From contig OZ038381.1 in assembly GCA_964036045.1 (NCBI GenBank), positions 132,625,708-132,689,707 on the forward strand: DNA of 64,000 nt, read 5' to 3'. Shown here piece after piece: positions 55,292 through 64,000 of the stretch (its first letter is position 1; each line of letters opens with the position of its first letter). The notes beneath the pieces were generated by a model that saw only the letters and a program-made list of their open reading frames with translations, did not search any database and was not told where the DNA came from. The DNA is from Eutreptiella sp. 'Long Island Sound 2002' (lineage: Eukaryota; Euglenozoa; Euglenophyceae; Eutreptiales; Eutreptiaceae). Made by a program: the position numbers and the translations under genes.

Positions 55292-55645
55292 CGGTGCTCT
55301 TGATGGGGTGGTCCTGGGGTGGTTGTTGAGGTGGGTGATGTAGCACTGGACTGGGAGTGCGGCCGGTGCTGGTCGGCCGGTGGTTGTGGAAGTGGTTGCT
55401 GTAGCTGGGTGTGCGGCCTTGCTGGTCGGCCGATGGGACTCGCTGATGAGGGAGTCCTGGTCAGTCCACCTCCTTCACGGTCGCGGCGCTTCCGTGGTCG
55501 CTCAGGGCGATGCTCTGGGCGACGCTGCGGGCCGCTGCGCTGCGCTGCGAGCTGCGAGCTGCGAGCTGCTGCGCCGCGCCGCTCGGGGTTGGTGGCCCCG
55601 AGTGGCACGCAAGGGCTGGGTAACCCCGCGGCGGTGAAACGCTTT
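55292..55645 (-). other. Element D 5' leader
   Basis: GC-rich 354-bp stretch between gag and the LTR with a run of GAGCT/GCGAGCT-type short repeats (about 55535-55575). A primer-binding site should lie next to 55645, but I cannot match it to a tRNA with confidence. Confidence 0.5.
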
Positions 55646-56130
55646 TGACGCGTTCCCGTGGGGGGCCTGGCCACGGGACGCTGCGGTGGAACGCACAAGC
55701 AAGCAGGCAGGCAAAGCACTACCGCTCACAGGGGCATCAATTACGCTCGTGTCATGAGACAAAGCGTTTCAGGATCCTTGCCACTCTGCAAACGAGGGAA
55801 CAAAAGTATGTACAGCAACACATCAGGATATGTACACATGGGGTTAAGACTGGACTGGGGTAAGGGCATCACAGGACAATAGACACTCAGTCCTAACTCG
55901 TATCCCAATCCCAGGTCCGACCCTCTCAGTGGCTGGTGGGGGCGGGGGCTCAAACACAACCAATGCCCTGCTCAGCCCGGACCCTGAAACCCTGCCAATA
56001 GGGGGGCCGTCCCGCCAAGCCACAGGCAAGTTCCTGCGAACCAAGGAGCTCCAAGGCCAACCCACAGTGGCTCCCTATGCTCCCTCAACGGCGAGTCCCA
56101 ACTCCCCTCTGAGCCAGAGATATGGCCCCC
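55646..56130 (-). repeat. Element D 5' LTR, cut by element E
   Basis: About 97% identical by eye to 41301-41786. Its inner end is TGACGCGTT on the plus strand (ending in CA on the minus strand). The outer end stops at ...TATGGCCCCC where element E begins, missing the last few bases of the LTR. Confidence 0.8.
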
Positions 56131-56662
56131 TGAAAGTGCTGCCCTGGGTCGTTGAGGGTGCCGGAGGGCTCGGGGCCGGCAAGACCAGTGGGGCAGGCAC
56201 GCGAGGAGTCTCCCTGGATGTTGTTATTGGGGGTAGAACCGGATACTCGAACACCAACGGAGGCGAAAGCAGCGACAACAGAAGCAAGGTGCATGCTGAT
56301 TGTTATCCGGCAGAAAATCCCAGTCTATGAAGAAAATTGAGGCGAATTATTCTAAATACATCTGAGTGTCCAAAACTGTCTGAAAAGATTTAAATAATCC
56401 ATTTATTTAAAAATGTTTGGCCGATCTGGCCCGCGAGCGCGCGTCAGCGGCAAATGGCGATTCCAGCTAAAATAGCGGAACGCGGCGGATTTACGGGAAA
56501 TGGACCGCGGAATCAAATCCGGCATATCAGAAATATATAGGAAATATCCTGAGACTGAGCTGCGAGGCGGCAATTCCGCCGAAGCAAAGAAAATGACCAA
56601 AATGTAGCCAATCTGGGCAGAATGTCTGAAAATCTGAGCAGATGGGGCTAGCCGCACTTACA
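56131..56662 (-). repeat. Element E 3' LTR, 532 bp
   Basis: On the minus strand it begins TGTAAGTGCGG and ends GCACTTTCA. A polypurine tract (plus-strand CTCCCCCTCC, 56663-56672) lies on its inner side. AATAAA is present on the minus strand near 56405. It interrupts the LTR of element D at a C-run. The 5' LTR lies outside the window. Confidence 0.8.
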
Positions 56663-58318
56663 CTCCCCCTCCAAAAACACACTGGGTGTGTCGCTACGTC
56701 AACGAAGAACGTAGTGCGGGTAAGTCCCAGAAAAAAATAGAAATGTAGCCTTGATGGGGCGAAATCTGCTTGATCTGACCTGATTTGGGCTGAATTGGCA
56801 CTGAATCAGGCTGGATGAACCTGAAATGAGACAGAATGAGAAGTGACGAACAGTCCTCCGTGCAGTAAAAGATTAGGTTAAGGGCTAAAAAGCATGTAAA
56901 CGTATCGAGAATCGATACCAAACCATGCATTGGTTGAGAATGAGGTAGATTATTGGTGGAATGAGTGGGGGGATCAAGAATTGTAGTGACATCTCAGCGC
57001 TCTGGCACAGTTTCGCTGTCGCGGGCACGCTACGGTGTCCTCGCCGAACTCTACATCGTGTTTTTCCCGCTTTTCTCGTTCTGAAAAGTACAGCATGTGC
57101 TTCAGATTTGGCGCATCTGGTGGATGATCACAAGATTCAGCAAAATGAGAATGAATTTGGGCAGAGATGAAGGAGATTAAACACTCACAGAGAGGAAAAA
57201 CAAATACAAATGTAGTCTACAGACCCTAAGTGCACCACAGAAGGTAAGGATGTTTTTCTGTGCACTTAAATCTAAACAGATCTTCGAGGAATGATGGGAG
57301 ATGACAAGGCAATCAACCTAAATTGTCCTAGAATCAACAAATTCCCTCGGATGAAGGTGAAATGCAGCGGCATGTCTAGAACTAAAACTACTAACACTTT
57401 CGTTTAGACTAAAGTTAATATATATTGTCGTTTATTCAGCTCAATTGTGCTTTCCGGCACGTTGGTTCGCGAGCATCCAACAGATTCCATCAAAATGTGG
57501 ATCATGTGATGATGCATCATGATGGGACATGATAGCCCTGGATCCTTGGCATGTAACGCGCCGAAGGTTCTCTGAAGGCGCTTTACTGACAGTATATAAC
57601 TGAGAGACACCGAATTTACAGTGGCGGTGGTGTCAATCGACTTGGACAAGGCCAATCTTTCGATGAAGTCCCACAAGACACTTGGATTCACCATTTTCGA
57701 CAGTTTCAGGTCGGATTAAGCTCACATTGGCGTGTGCCAAAAATACAACGAAGCTTACGGACTTCAGAGGTTGCTGTTAGAAGTCCCTAGAGCTCCTAGA
57801 TGAAGATTGTCTGAACAATTGACGTCTGGGTTTCGTACAACAGTGGCAGAATGATGGACAAACCTGAGAAATTCAAGGTAAATTTGAGGATCCTGGATCT
57901 GAATCTGGACTTTGGCGTCAGCATCACAGCAAATGAAGGTAAGATCTGAGTTCCTGGCGTCGCATCTGGTGCAGCCAGTACTACAGGGGATACCTGTAGG
58001 GGTGAATGTCGCTGGCCAGCGTTTTGATTATGTACATTTGCTTCCATCTGCACGAGTAGCCAAATTCCAAAGATGCACAGACCAACAAAGACAAGATTAC
58101 CCCGAATCTGCCTGAATTAAGCCTGAGTTTGGTTTTTTCTGAACACGGCAGCACACTCCGTGGCTTTCGGTTTTCGACTTTCGATACGCTACCGAACGGA
58201 GACCAAAGAAAAATTGATTGATTGACGTCAGATTATCAAACATTCGCAGTTCTCCACATCATGACATAAACAGAAAGAATGAACAGTGGATTGAGCAGAA
58301 TGTAGTAGGATGGCTTCC
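56663..58318 (-). other. Element E 3' UTR
   Basis: 1.65 kb without coding potential between the pol stop and the LTR. It contains the conserved two-stem RNA element (56892-56928). Confidence 0.7.
56892..56928 (-). promoter_or_regulatory. Conserved two-stem 3' UTR RNA element, element E copy
   Basis: Plus-strand reading: outer stem GCATG (56892-56896) with CATGC (56924-56928), symmetric internal loop TAAAC opposite CAAAC, perfect inner stem GTATCGA/TCGATAC with GAA loop. In RNA sense the loop is GUUUG opposite GUUUA. Stems differ from the element D copy but pair equally, while the loops are kept. Confidence 0.75.
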
Positions 58319-61300
58319 TCAATTCGGCCAAGCACGAATACATGTGACCACCAACCTGTCTGGCCTGGCCCTCGTACGGCTTGGGCGCTGCAAATCAGCG
58401 GCCGAACTTGAAGCTTGGTCCTCATTTGGCTCCTGGGCTGGCCTGACCGCAGGAGGGGGGATCGACGGATCAGCCCTGGAATGTGGCTGCTGAGGGCCGT
58501 AAAGAGCTGGATCTCGATTCACCACAGGTCGTTTTCCGTCGCTCTCCACTTGTCTGTCTGGTTTCGACAAACAGTCTGTCAGGAGTACACCAATTTCGGG
58601 GTGCTTCTTCAGGAAGTCAATGAACCCCTTGGTGTATCCATGGACAAAAGATTGGGCTGGTTCCCAGTTGTTGTGACTGGAATCAAAACCCCTCCACTCA
58701 CACCGAAATTCCCATTCGCCCTTGGCGTCACGTCTTGCTTCAACAATCCTCTTGAGTTCGTACTTTCCCCCTTCGATGACCCGATCAGACAAGTGTTTCG
58801 CAGTCCAAAAAAGGGGTTTAACCCGATCCTTGGGGGAGGGGATCTCTCTCTTGAGGCGATCGCCCGAAACGTCAATTTCCCTGCTGACATCCACACGAAT
58901 CCTCCACCTGTTCTCACCAAGACGCGCTGTAACAGCGAATGGCCCCTCCCACAAGGGAAGAAGCTTGTCATCTCCGTCCAGGGTGGTTTCGGATTTTCGA
59001 AGCCAAACTCGATCATCGACTTCAAAATTGTGGGGGTTTTTTCGACCTTGATTTTGAACCCAAAGCCAGTCAGCTTGATGCTTCTCAATTAATTTCGACA
59101 CAGTCTTATCTGCCCGTTGGACTTCGTCCAAAAACAGCGAAGCATCTTTACAGGGGCGAGGATTATTCAACGGCATGTTCCACCAACACTTCTTTCGTCC
59201 AAAGACAATTTCATTTGGAGAAAGGCCATGATACAAAGGCGTGTTGTGGTAACGGCGAAGCATGGCGAACAGAATCTCAAGCCAATGGAAATCCTTTTCA
59301 CTCGCGAGCTCCTTACGAAGCATATTTATAAGTGAGCGGCCGGCTCTTTCGCCAGGCAGCGCTCGATGCGAGTGGATTTCACATCGGAGGTGGTGGATTC
59401 CAAGGCGAGCACATAATTCTCTCCACCATTCGGAGGTGTACTCTTTGCCTGAATCCGTCACCACCTCGGATGGGACGTCCCAACCTCCCATCCAGGTCTG
59501 CGCGCACCATTTGGCGGCAGCCTTGCCAGTCATCGACTCAATGTTGCAAGGCAACACTTGAATGTAGCCGGAATGACGGCACTGAATGAGGAGCACACCA
59601 TTGACTTTTTTATTAGTCCAATGGCACTCTTCGTCATCGAGTTCACCGAGATAGAAGAAATCACTGGTGACTCTGTTAAAGAGGCGCTCCGGAATAGGAT
59701 GAGGCCTCAGATGGCCGTGCTTCTTCGCGCTGGGGGGCGTCGAGACAGCACATTGGGCACATCCGGCGGCTACTTTCATGCAGTGAGTATATAGCCGTGA
59801 GCCAAACAACCTATGTTTAATCATCAACCACAGTCGACGGCCATGTGCGTGGGGGGACTCCCATTTATGCCACCAGTTTAACACTCGGGGGGCCAGGGTG
59901 TCTGGTACGCACAATTTACCCTCCATCCACAGCTTCCCCCCATCCAACGAGTACTCAGCAAAAATCCCATCCTTGTGAGCATCTTTGGATTGGAGATTTC
60001 CAAAGACCTCTTTAAACATGGGATCCTGCAGATAATCGGACGTCCAGTCACGGATGATCAGGGAATCTTTAGGCAGGGGTGGAGTTTTGGCCGGACCTCG
60101 ACGCTTAATGCCCTGGATCAACCGAAATCGACTTACTTGTCGGGTGTAGTCAAACCGTTTCACACTCCCTGAGGAGGGATCGGTGACTTTTTCCACGACT
60201 TTCAGTGTTTTGGTGCAGATCTCATGAGCATGCGCCGGATCTGTGATGGCCGTGATGTCGTGACACGGCAATGCGTGCTGTTTAACAGCGCACTGCATGC
60301 ATGCACGTCGAATGAGTTTCTTTTCTTCCTGATCCCATTCGATGATGACATGGCGGTCCTGCTCCGTACCATGGATGTTGGTACTTTGCAGCCCCTCTGA
60401 GGCGGGGTAAGCCCATCGGCTCAGAGCATCCGCTACCGTGTTGTATTTTCCAGGTAAATACGACACATGGAGGTCAAACAGACTGAGGAATTCGTGCCAT
60501 CTGGCCCGTCGACCAGCTGGGCTCGCGACAGTATCAATGTGTTCGGTCGCCCAATACTCCAGAGATCGATGATCCGTCAGGACCTCGACTCGATTGGTGC
60601 CAACCCACGATTGGTACTTTTTTAAAGCACAGATGATGGCGTATGTTTCTTGCTCACGCGGCGACCATTGCATTTGGCGTGGGGCCAGCTTCCGAGACCA
60701 AAATGCAAGAGGGTAATGATCGCCGGTGGCTTCATCAACCTGTTCAAGAACAGCTCCGATCGCGTACCTAGAAGCGTCGGTTCTAATGTAGAAGGGTCGG
60801 TCAAATTGGGGCACATGCAACGTGGCGACTTCGCAGAGGGCTGCCTTCAAGTGATGGAAGGCCTCCTCGCACTCGTCAGTCCACTTGACACGAACCTTTG
60901 AACCTGCCTTGCCCGCATCTCTCCCTACCTTCAATAATTCAGTGAGGGGGGCAGCAAATTTGGCATAATTCGGCACAAAAGTGTGGTAAAAATTGCAACA
61001 ACCCAGGAATCCTCTCAACTCCGTGATCGTCTCAGGGCGCTTCCACTTCTGAATAGCGACGAGCTTCCCTGGACTGGGTCGTCGGGTGCCATTCTCAAGG
61101 AGAGAACCACAAAATTCGACTGATTTTAAAAATAATTTTCCCTTCTTTGGCCCACAAATAAGCTGATTAGCATCAAGAATGTCCAAAACTTGGTTCAGCT
61201 GCTTCTCATGTAGGGCCACCAGCTCGGCTTCGGTCAGTCCCTCCCCCTCCGTCGCGATGATTATGTCATCTATGTACACACTCACGAAGGCACGAAGCTC

Positions 61301-63502
61301 AGGATGGGTTGTGAACAGCACATCCTCCATCATTCTTTGAAAAAATGAAGGGGCGTTCTTCAGGCCCATGGGCATGACCGTCCATTGGACTGGGCCACAT
61401 GGCGTGCACATACAGGTCAGAGGTCGGCTGTCCTTCCTCAACGGCATTTGGTGAAAGCCGTGACGGAGATCCAGCACAGAAAACAAACGACCTCTCGCCC
61501 TCTTGGCGATTTCCTCCTCAATGAGGGGCAGGGGGTGCGAATCCGCCTTGGTTTCGGCGTTGAGATTGCGAAAATCAACCACCATTCGCCAACCATCAAT
61601 AGTGTTCTGGTCTGCAGGCAGCGGCTTCGGGACTGTAAAGGGTGCACAGCACCATTCGCTGGTCATACAACCCTCAAGCCAACCAAATTCCCTGAGATTT
61701 CTCTCGATGATTTTTCTGAGGATCTCATGTTTATGTCCATGGTTCTCATAAGGGCGCTGTTTTTTTGCCTTGTACCCTTCACGAAGCTCGATGAAGGCTT
61801 CACCGAACTGTCCACGGACAGGGGGGTCCTTGATCAACTTCCCTGAAAGGGTTGTGTCCTTCCGTTCCTCAAAAATCTTTTCTCTTGACTTGGAACACAA
61901 TTCAGTGTCCACCTGATCGCCAGGAATTACTGTCGAAAAAACTTTGGCGACTTCTTCGGCTTTGGCAGGAAGAATCTTCTTACGGATGTCCCTAAACAGG
62001 TCCGTATCAACTGCCTCTTGAAGATAGGTGGGTCGTGTGTCGAAATCCCAGAGATTCTCTTCGTGATCCAGCTCCTCGAAAGGATCCATGAAAGCTTCCA
62101 CAGGGGGTTTTTCATAAAAAACTCTGAATTTGCGGCGCGATTTGGAATTTTTCTTCGCCCGTGCACTGAAGATTCTTTTCGATGTCGATCGTATTGGGGA
62201 AGAGGGAGACGAGGCGGATCCATTGGACGTTGAATCACCTTGGGTATCTGACGAACAAAAATCAGAAAAAATAGATTCATCATCAGTACCACGCTCAACC
62301 TCAGATTCTGACCCAACACAAGAATCAGTACCAGAATCAGCAGAATTAGAGTCAGAAAGCTTTCCATCGACCAGGAATGCAAGCGAACTCCAGGACCGCT
62401 GTGGCAGGGGACCTGTGTCGTCCCTGGCATACAGCTTAATCTTCCTGGGAAGTTCGATGTAATCAACACAAATGTCTTGTAATTCCTGAAACCAAGGCTT
62501 GTCGTCCCACAAGGGCACAACTAATATTGCCTGGGTTTTATCTTGCTTGATCTTGTGGATGACCTGCTGGATTAAGTGAAACGGAGGATTAATCCACAAC
62601 TTCTTGTCCCATTTGTGGGTCCAAGCGTCGCTAAAGTGCTTGTCAAAGCGCTTGTTCATACGGTTAGCAAAGGCATCATACTGGGGCCAAAAGGAATGAT
62701 GTTCATGAAAGTATTCACAAATTGCATCGCGCCATTTGTCGACAACTCTGTAGGATGAAGAGTGCCAGCGCGAAGGGCGTCGTGGCTGGGAGTCCCTACG
62801 AAGACATTCTAACTCTTGGGAATAATCGGCACTCCCATTCACCTCTGCAATGGTGACATCTTCACCAAATTTTGGTGTCACCTTTTGCTTCAAAAATTCT
62901 TCTGCACTTTTAAACCCTGCGTGCAAAAAACGAAATTCAGGACGCTCCAAGGGACCTGACTCCAGCAAAAAACAAGGACGATGACCTACGGGCGCTACCC
63001 TGTTCTTGCGAAGCCAAGGATGGCCCAAATAAAGGTCATACTTTATGTCGGCACGATAGAAGTAGTCATCCTTAAGGACAACTTCTTCCACATTTTGCTC
63101 TTCCCAAAGGTCTTGAGCGACCAAATGAGTTGATATATAACAACCGCGTTGCCCACCTGCGAGAGAATGTCCAGAAACTCCCTCGAGGGTAACAGGATGA
63201 GGCGATTCAAACACGCAGTCGTCGGGTAAGAATGAATTGGATTGGAGATTTACCTCTGATCCATTGTCACACAAACAAGTGGCGAGGTGGAAATTTCCCT
63301 TGCAATCAGAGACCCACAGCTTTGTGACAAACTGACGGGCCCTGTGCTTGGACTGTACACCAACCTCGTCCACTACAACAGAAGGATCCGCTGCCGGATC
63401 CAGGGGAGAGGAGACAAGCGACCCTACATCAAGTAATGGTCGAGATGGAATCTGGGGATCATGCCTGAAATCGCCTGGGGAGGGGCGATTTTCGTGGCTC
63501 CC
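58319..63502 (-). CDS. Element E pol, intact: PR, Dam-like, RT, RNase H, integrase, chromodomain
   Basis: One open frame of about 1728 codons from just after the gag TAG. There is no ATG between the TAG and the protease, so expression by readthrough is likely. Protease shows CDNGSEVNLQ, an unusual Asp-Asn-Gly in place of Asp-Thr/Ser-Gly, and YLGHPWL. Dam-like domain: YDAFANRMNKRFDKHF, LWINPPFHLIQQVIHKI (NPPF near 62580-62591), AILVVPLWDDKPW. RT: LRHGFHQMPL, MPMGLKNAPSFFQ, catalytic YIDD. RNase H: IRTDASRYAIGAVLEQ. Integrase: CAQC half of the zinc finger, then SDFFYL, VVTDSGKEY, PGERAGRS (D-D-E intact) and WEGPFAV. Chromodomain: YELKRIVEARRDAKGEWEF, RCEWRGF, NWEP (about 58740-58620). The best candidate for an active element here. 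Confidence 0.93.
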   Translation of the reverse strand, partial: GSHENRPSPGDFRHDPQIPSRPLLDVGSLVSSPLDPAADPSVVVDEVGVQSKHRARQFVTKLWVSDCKGNFHLATCLCDNGSEVNLQSNSFLPDDCVFESPHPVTLEGVSGHSLAGGQRGCYISTHLVAQDLWEEQNVEEVVLKDDYFYRADIKYDLYLGHPWLRKNRVAPVGHRPCFLLESGPLERPEFRFLHAGFKSAEEFLKQKVTPKFGEDVTIAEVNGSADYSQELECLRRDSQPRRPSRWHSSSYRVVDKWRDAICEYFHEHHSFWPQYDAFANRMNKRFDKHFSDAWTHKWDKKLWINPPFHLIQQVIHKIKQDKTQAILVVPLWDDKPWFQELQDICVDYIELPRKIKLYARDDTGPLPQRSWSSLAFLVDGKLSDSNSADSGTDSCVGSESEVERGTDDESIFSDFCSSDTQGDSTSNGSASSPSSPIRSTSKRIFSARAKKNSKSRRKFRVFYEKPPVEAFMDPFEELDHEENLWDFDTRPTYLQEAVDTDLFRDIRKKILPAKAEEVAKVFSTVIPGDQVDTELCSKSREKIFEERKDTTLSGKLIKDPPVRGQFGEAFIELREGYKAKKQRPYENHGHKHEILRKIIERNLREFGWLEGCMTSEWCCAPFTVPKPLPADQNTIDGWRMVVDFRNLNAETKADSHPLPLIEEEIAKRARGRLFSVLDLRHGFHQMPLRKDSRPLTCMCTPCGPVQWTVMPMGLKNAPSFFQRMMEDVLFTTHPELRAFVSVYIDDIIIATEGEGLTEAELVALHEKQLNQVLDILDANQLICGPKKGKLFLKSVEFCGSLLENGTRRPSPGKLVAIQKWKRPETITELRGFLGCCNFYHTFVPNYAKFAAPLTELLKVGRDAGKAGSKVRVKWTDECEEAFHHLKAALCEVATLHVPQFDRPFYIRTDASRYAIGAVLEQVDEATGDHYPLAFWSRKLAPRQMQWSPREQETYAIICALKKYQSWVGTNRVEVLTDHRSLEYWATEHIDTVASPAGRRARWHEFLSLFDLHVSYLPGKYNTVADALSRWAYPASEGLQSTNIHGTEQDRHVIIEWDQEEKKLIRRACMQCAVKQHALPCHDITAITDPAHAHEICTKTLKVVEKVTDPSSGSVKRFDYTRQVSRFRLIQGIKRRGPAKTPPLPKDSLIIRDWTSDYLQDPMFKEVFGNLQSKDAHKDGIFAEYSLDGGKLWMEGKLCVPDTLAPRVLNWWHKWESPHAHGRRLWLMIKHRLFGSRLYTHCMKVAAGCAQCAVSTPPSAKKHGHLRPHPIPERLFNRVTSDFFYLGELDDEECHWTNKKVNGVLLIQCRHSGYIQVLPCNIESMTGKAAAKWCAQTWMGGWDVPSEVVTDSGKEYTSEWWRELCARLGIHHLRCEIHSHRALPGERAGRSLINMLRKELASEKDFHWLEILFAMLRRYHNTPLYHGLSPNEIVFGRKKCWWNMPLNNPRPCKDASLFLDEVQRADKTVSKLIEKHQADWLWVQNQGRKNPHNFEVDDRVWLRKSETTLDGDDKLLPLWEGPFAVTARLGENRWRIRVDVSREIDVSGDRLKREIPSPKDRVKPLFWTAKHLSDRVIEGGKYELKRIVEARRDAKGEWEFRCEWRGFDSSHNNWEPAQSFVHGYTKGFIDFLKKHPEIGVLLTDCLSKPDRQVESDGKRPVVNRDPALYGPQQPHSRADPSIPPPAVRPAQEPNEDQASSSAADLQRPSRTRARPDRLVVTCIRAWPN

Positions 63503-63505
63503 CTA
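63497..63505 (-). promoter_or_regulatory. Putative gag/pol readthrough site, element E (TAG GGG AGC)
   Basis: gag and pol are in the same frame with only this TAG between them. Context TAG-GGG-AGC-CAC. A stem GGGGAG/CTCCCC can form immediately at and after the stop (about 63478-63503), as in retroviral-type readthrough signals. Confidence 0.7.
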
Positions 63506-64000
63506 GGCGTTCTGACCTCCAGCGGCTGCGTTAACATTGTGAACACAGCCTGATTCGTCGATCCACTCATCTTGGAACGGATCATCTGCTGGATTCAGGG
63601 CATTTTCGACATAATCTCGATCTGCATCGGACACCTGATCTGCACCTGAGACCTGATCCACACGATGGTTGCCCTTTCCACGTCCACGGCCACGGCCGCC
63701 GGATGATGGACCACCACCGTCGCCACGCCCTCTGCCCTTAGCAGAGAAAGGGGTTCCTGAAGGATTTCCCTTACCTTTACCCTGTGATCCTGGAGCATTT
63801 CCTTTGTTTGTACCGGATTGAGGGGCTTGGCCTGGATTTCGATTTCCGCCTCCGGCGTTGCCATTGGGACTTGTCTGACCGTTCGGCTGCCCACCGGAGC
63901 CGGATGGAGTCCGATTTCCTTTGCCTTGGGACCCGCCAGGGCCTCCAGTATTTTTGTTTCCACCGGAGGGGGTCGGATTACCCTTTCCCCCCTTTGCACC
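63503..64000 (-). CDS. Element E gag, C-terminal part (5' end off window)
   Basis: The frame is open from the window edge to TAG at 63503-63505. It is Gly/Asn/Lys/Pro-rich (KGNPTPSGG, SGGRGRGRGKGNHR), then acidic (DRDYVENALNPADDPFQDEW), and ends VNAAAGGQNA. The RGRGRG box suggests RNA binding; no Cys knuckle lies in the visible part. In phase with pol. Confidence 0.75.
   Translation of the reverse strand, partial: GAKGGKGNPTPSGGNKNTGGPGGSQGKGNRTPSGSGGQPNGQTSPNGNAGGGNRNPGQAPQSGTNKGNAPGSQGKGKGNPSGTPFSAKGRGRGDGGGPSSGGRGRGRGKGNHRVDQVSGADQVSDADRDYVENALNPADDPFQDEWIDESGCVHNVNAAAGGQNA

Noticed and set aside
56892-56928. Self-cleaving ribozyme (hammerhead or twister)
   Set aside because: The conserved loop bases do not match the catalytic cores I know of these classes.
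1-64000. Host protein-coding or tRNA/rRNA genes
   Set aside because: All convincing coding text belongs to retroelements. No tRNA A/B-box cloverleaf or rRNA segment was recognised by eye; spliced host exons in the AT-rich gaps cannot be fully excluded.

Overview
This window is a eukaryotic transposon graveyard with some young elements in it. I find no bacterial operon, rRNA, tRNA, CRISPR array or convincing host gene. Every coding region I can identify belongs to a retroelement: one apparently intact non-LTR element (LINE) with an AP-endonuclease and reverse transcriptase, a second 5'-truncated LINE, and five Ty3/gypsy-type LTR elements called A to E here. The rest is tandem arrays, direct and inverted repeats and UTR/LTR sequence. 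The host is a repeat-rich eukaryote, plausibly an alga, protist or plant. Sequence alone does not let me name it.

Layout. 1-6564 (-): LINE ORF2 (runs off the left edge) and LINE ORF1. 6565-12430: A-depleted sequence and four kinds of tandem repeat. 12700-20250 (+): Ty3 element A (protease, RT, RNase H, integrase, chromodomain remnant, an unidentified third ORF, 191-bp LTR). 20251-27860 (-): Ty3 element B, split inside its protease by a 2-kb LINE fragment with a 14-bp target-site duplication. 28517-36432: a 1145-bp direct repeat at each end of a 5.6-kb A-depleted satellite block. 38379-41300 (+): gag of element C, cut off by a 486-bp LTR (41301-41786). 41787-56130 (-): element D (3' region with nested repeats, pol, gag, 5' LTR). 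56131-64000 (-): element E (LTR, long 3' UTR, intact pol, end of gag), inserted in the LTR of D.

How the parts work together. B, D and E share one architecture: gag, stop codon, protease, a Dam-methyltransferase-like domain, RT, RNase H, integrase; D and E end in a chromodomain. In the LINE and in B, C, D and E the first ORF is joined to the polymerase ORF in the same frame across one stop codon, and that stop always sits in the same context, STOP-NGG-RGC. This points to stop-codon readthrough as the common way of making the polymerase. D and E also share, in their 3' UTRs, a two-stem RNA fold with compensatory changes and a symmetric internal loop. These three features (shared recoding context, Dam-like insertion, 3' UTR RNA element) are the strongest candidates for undescribed biology here. 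All are read by eye; no database search or folding program was run.
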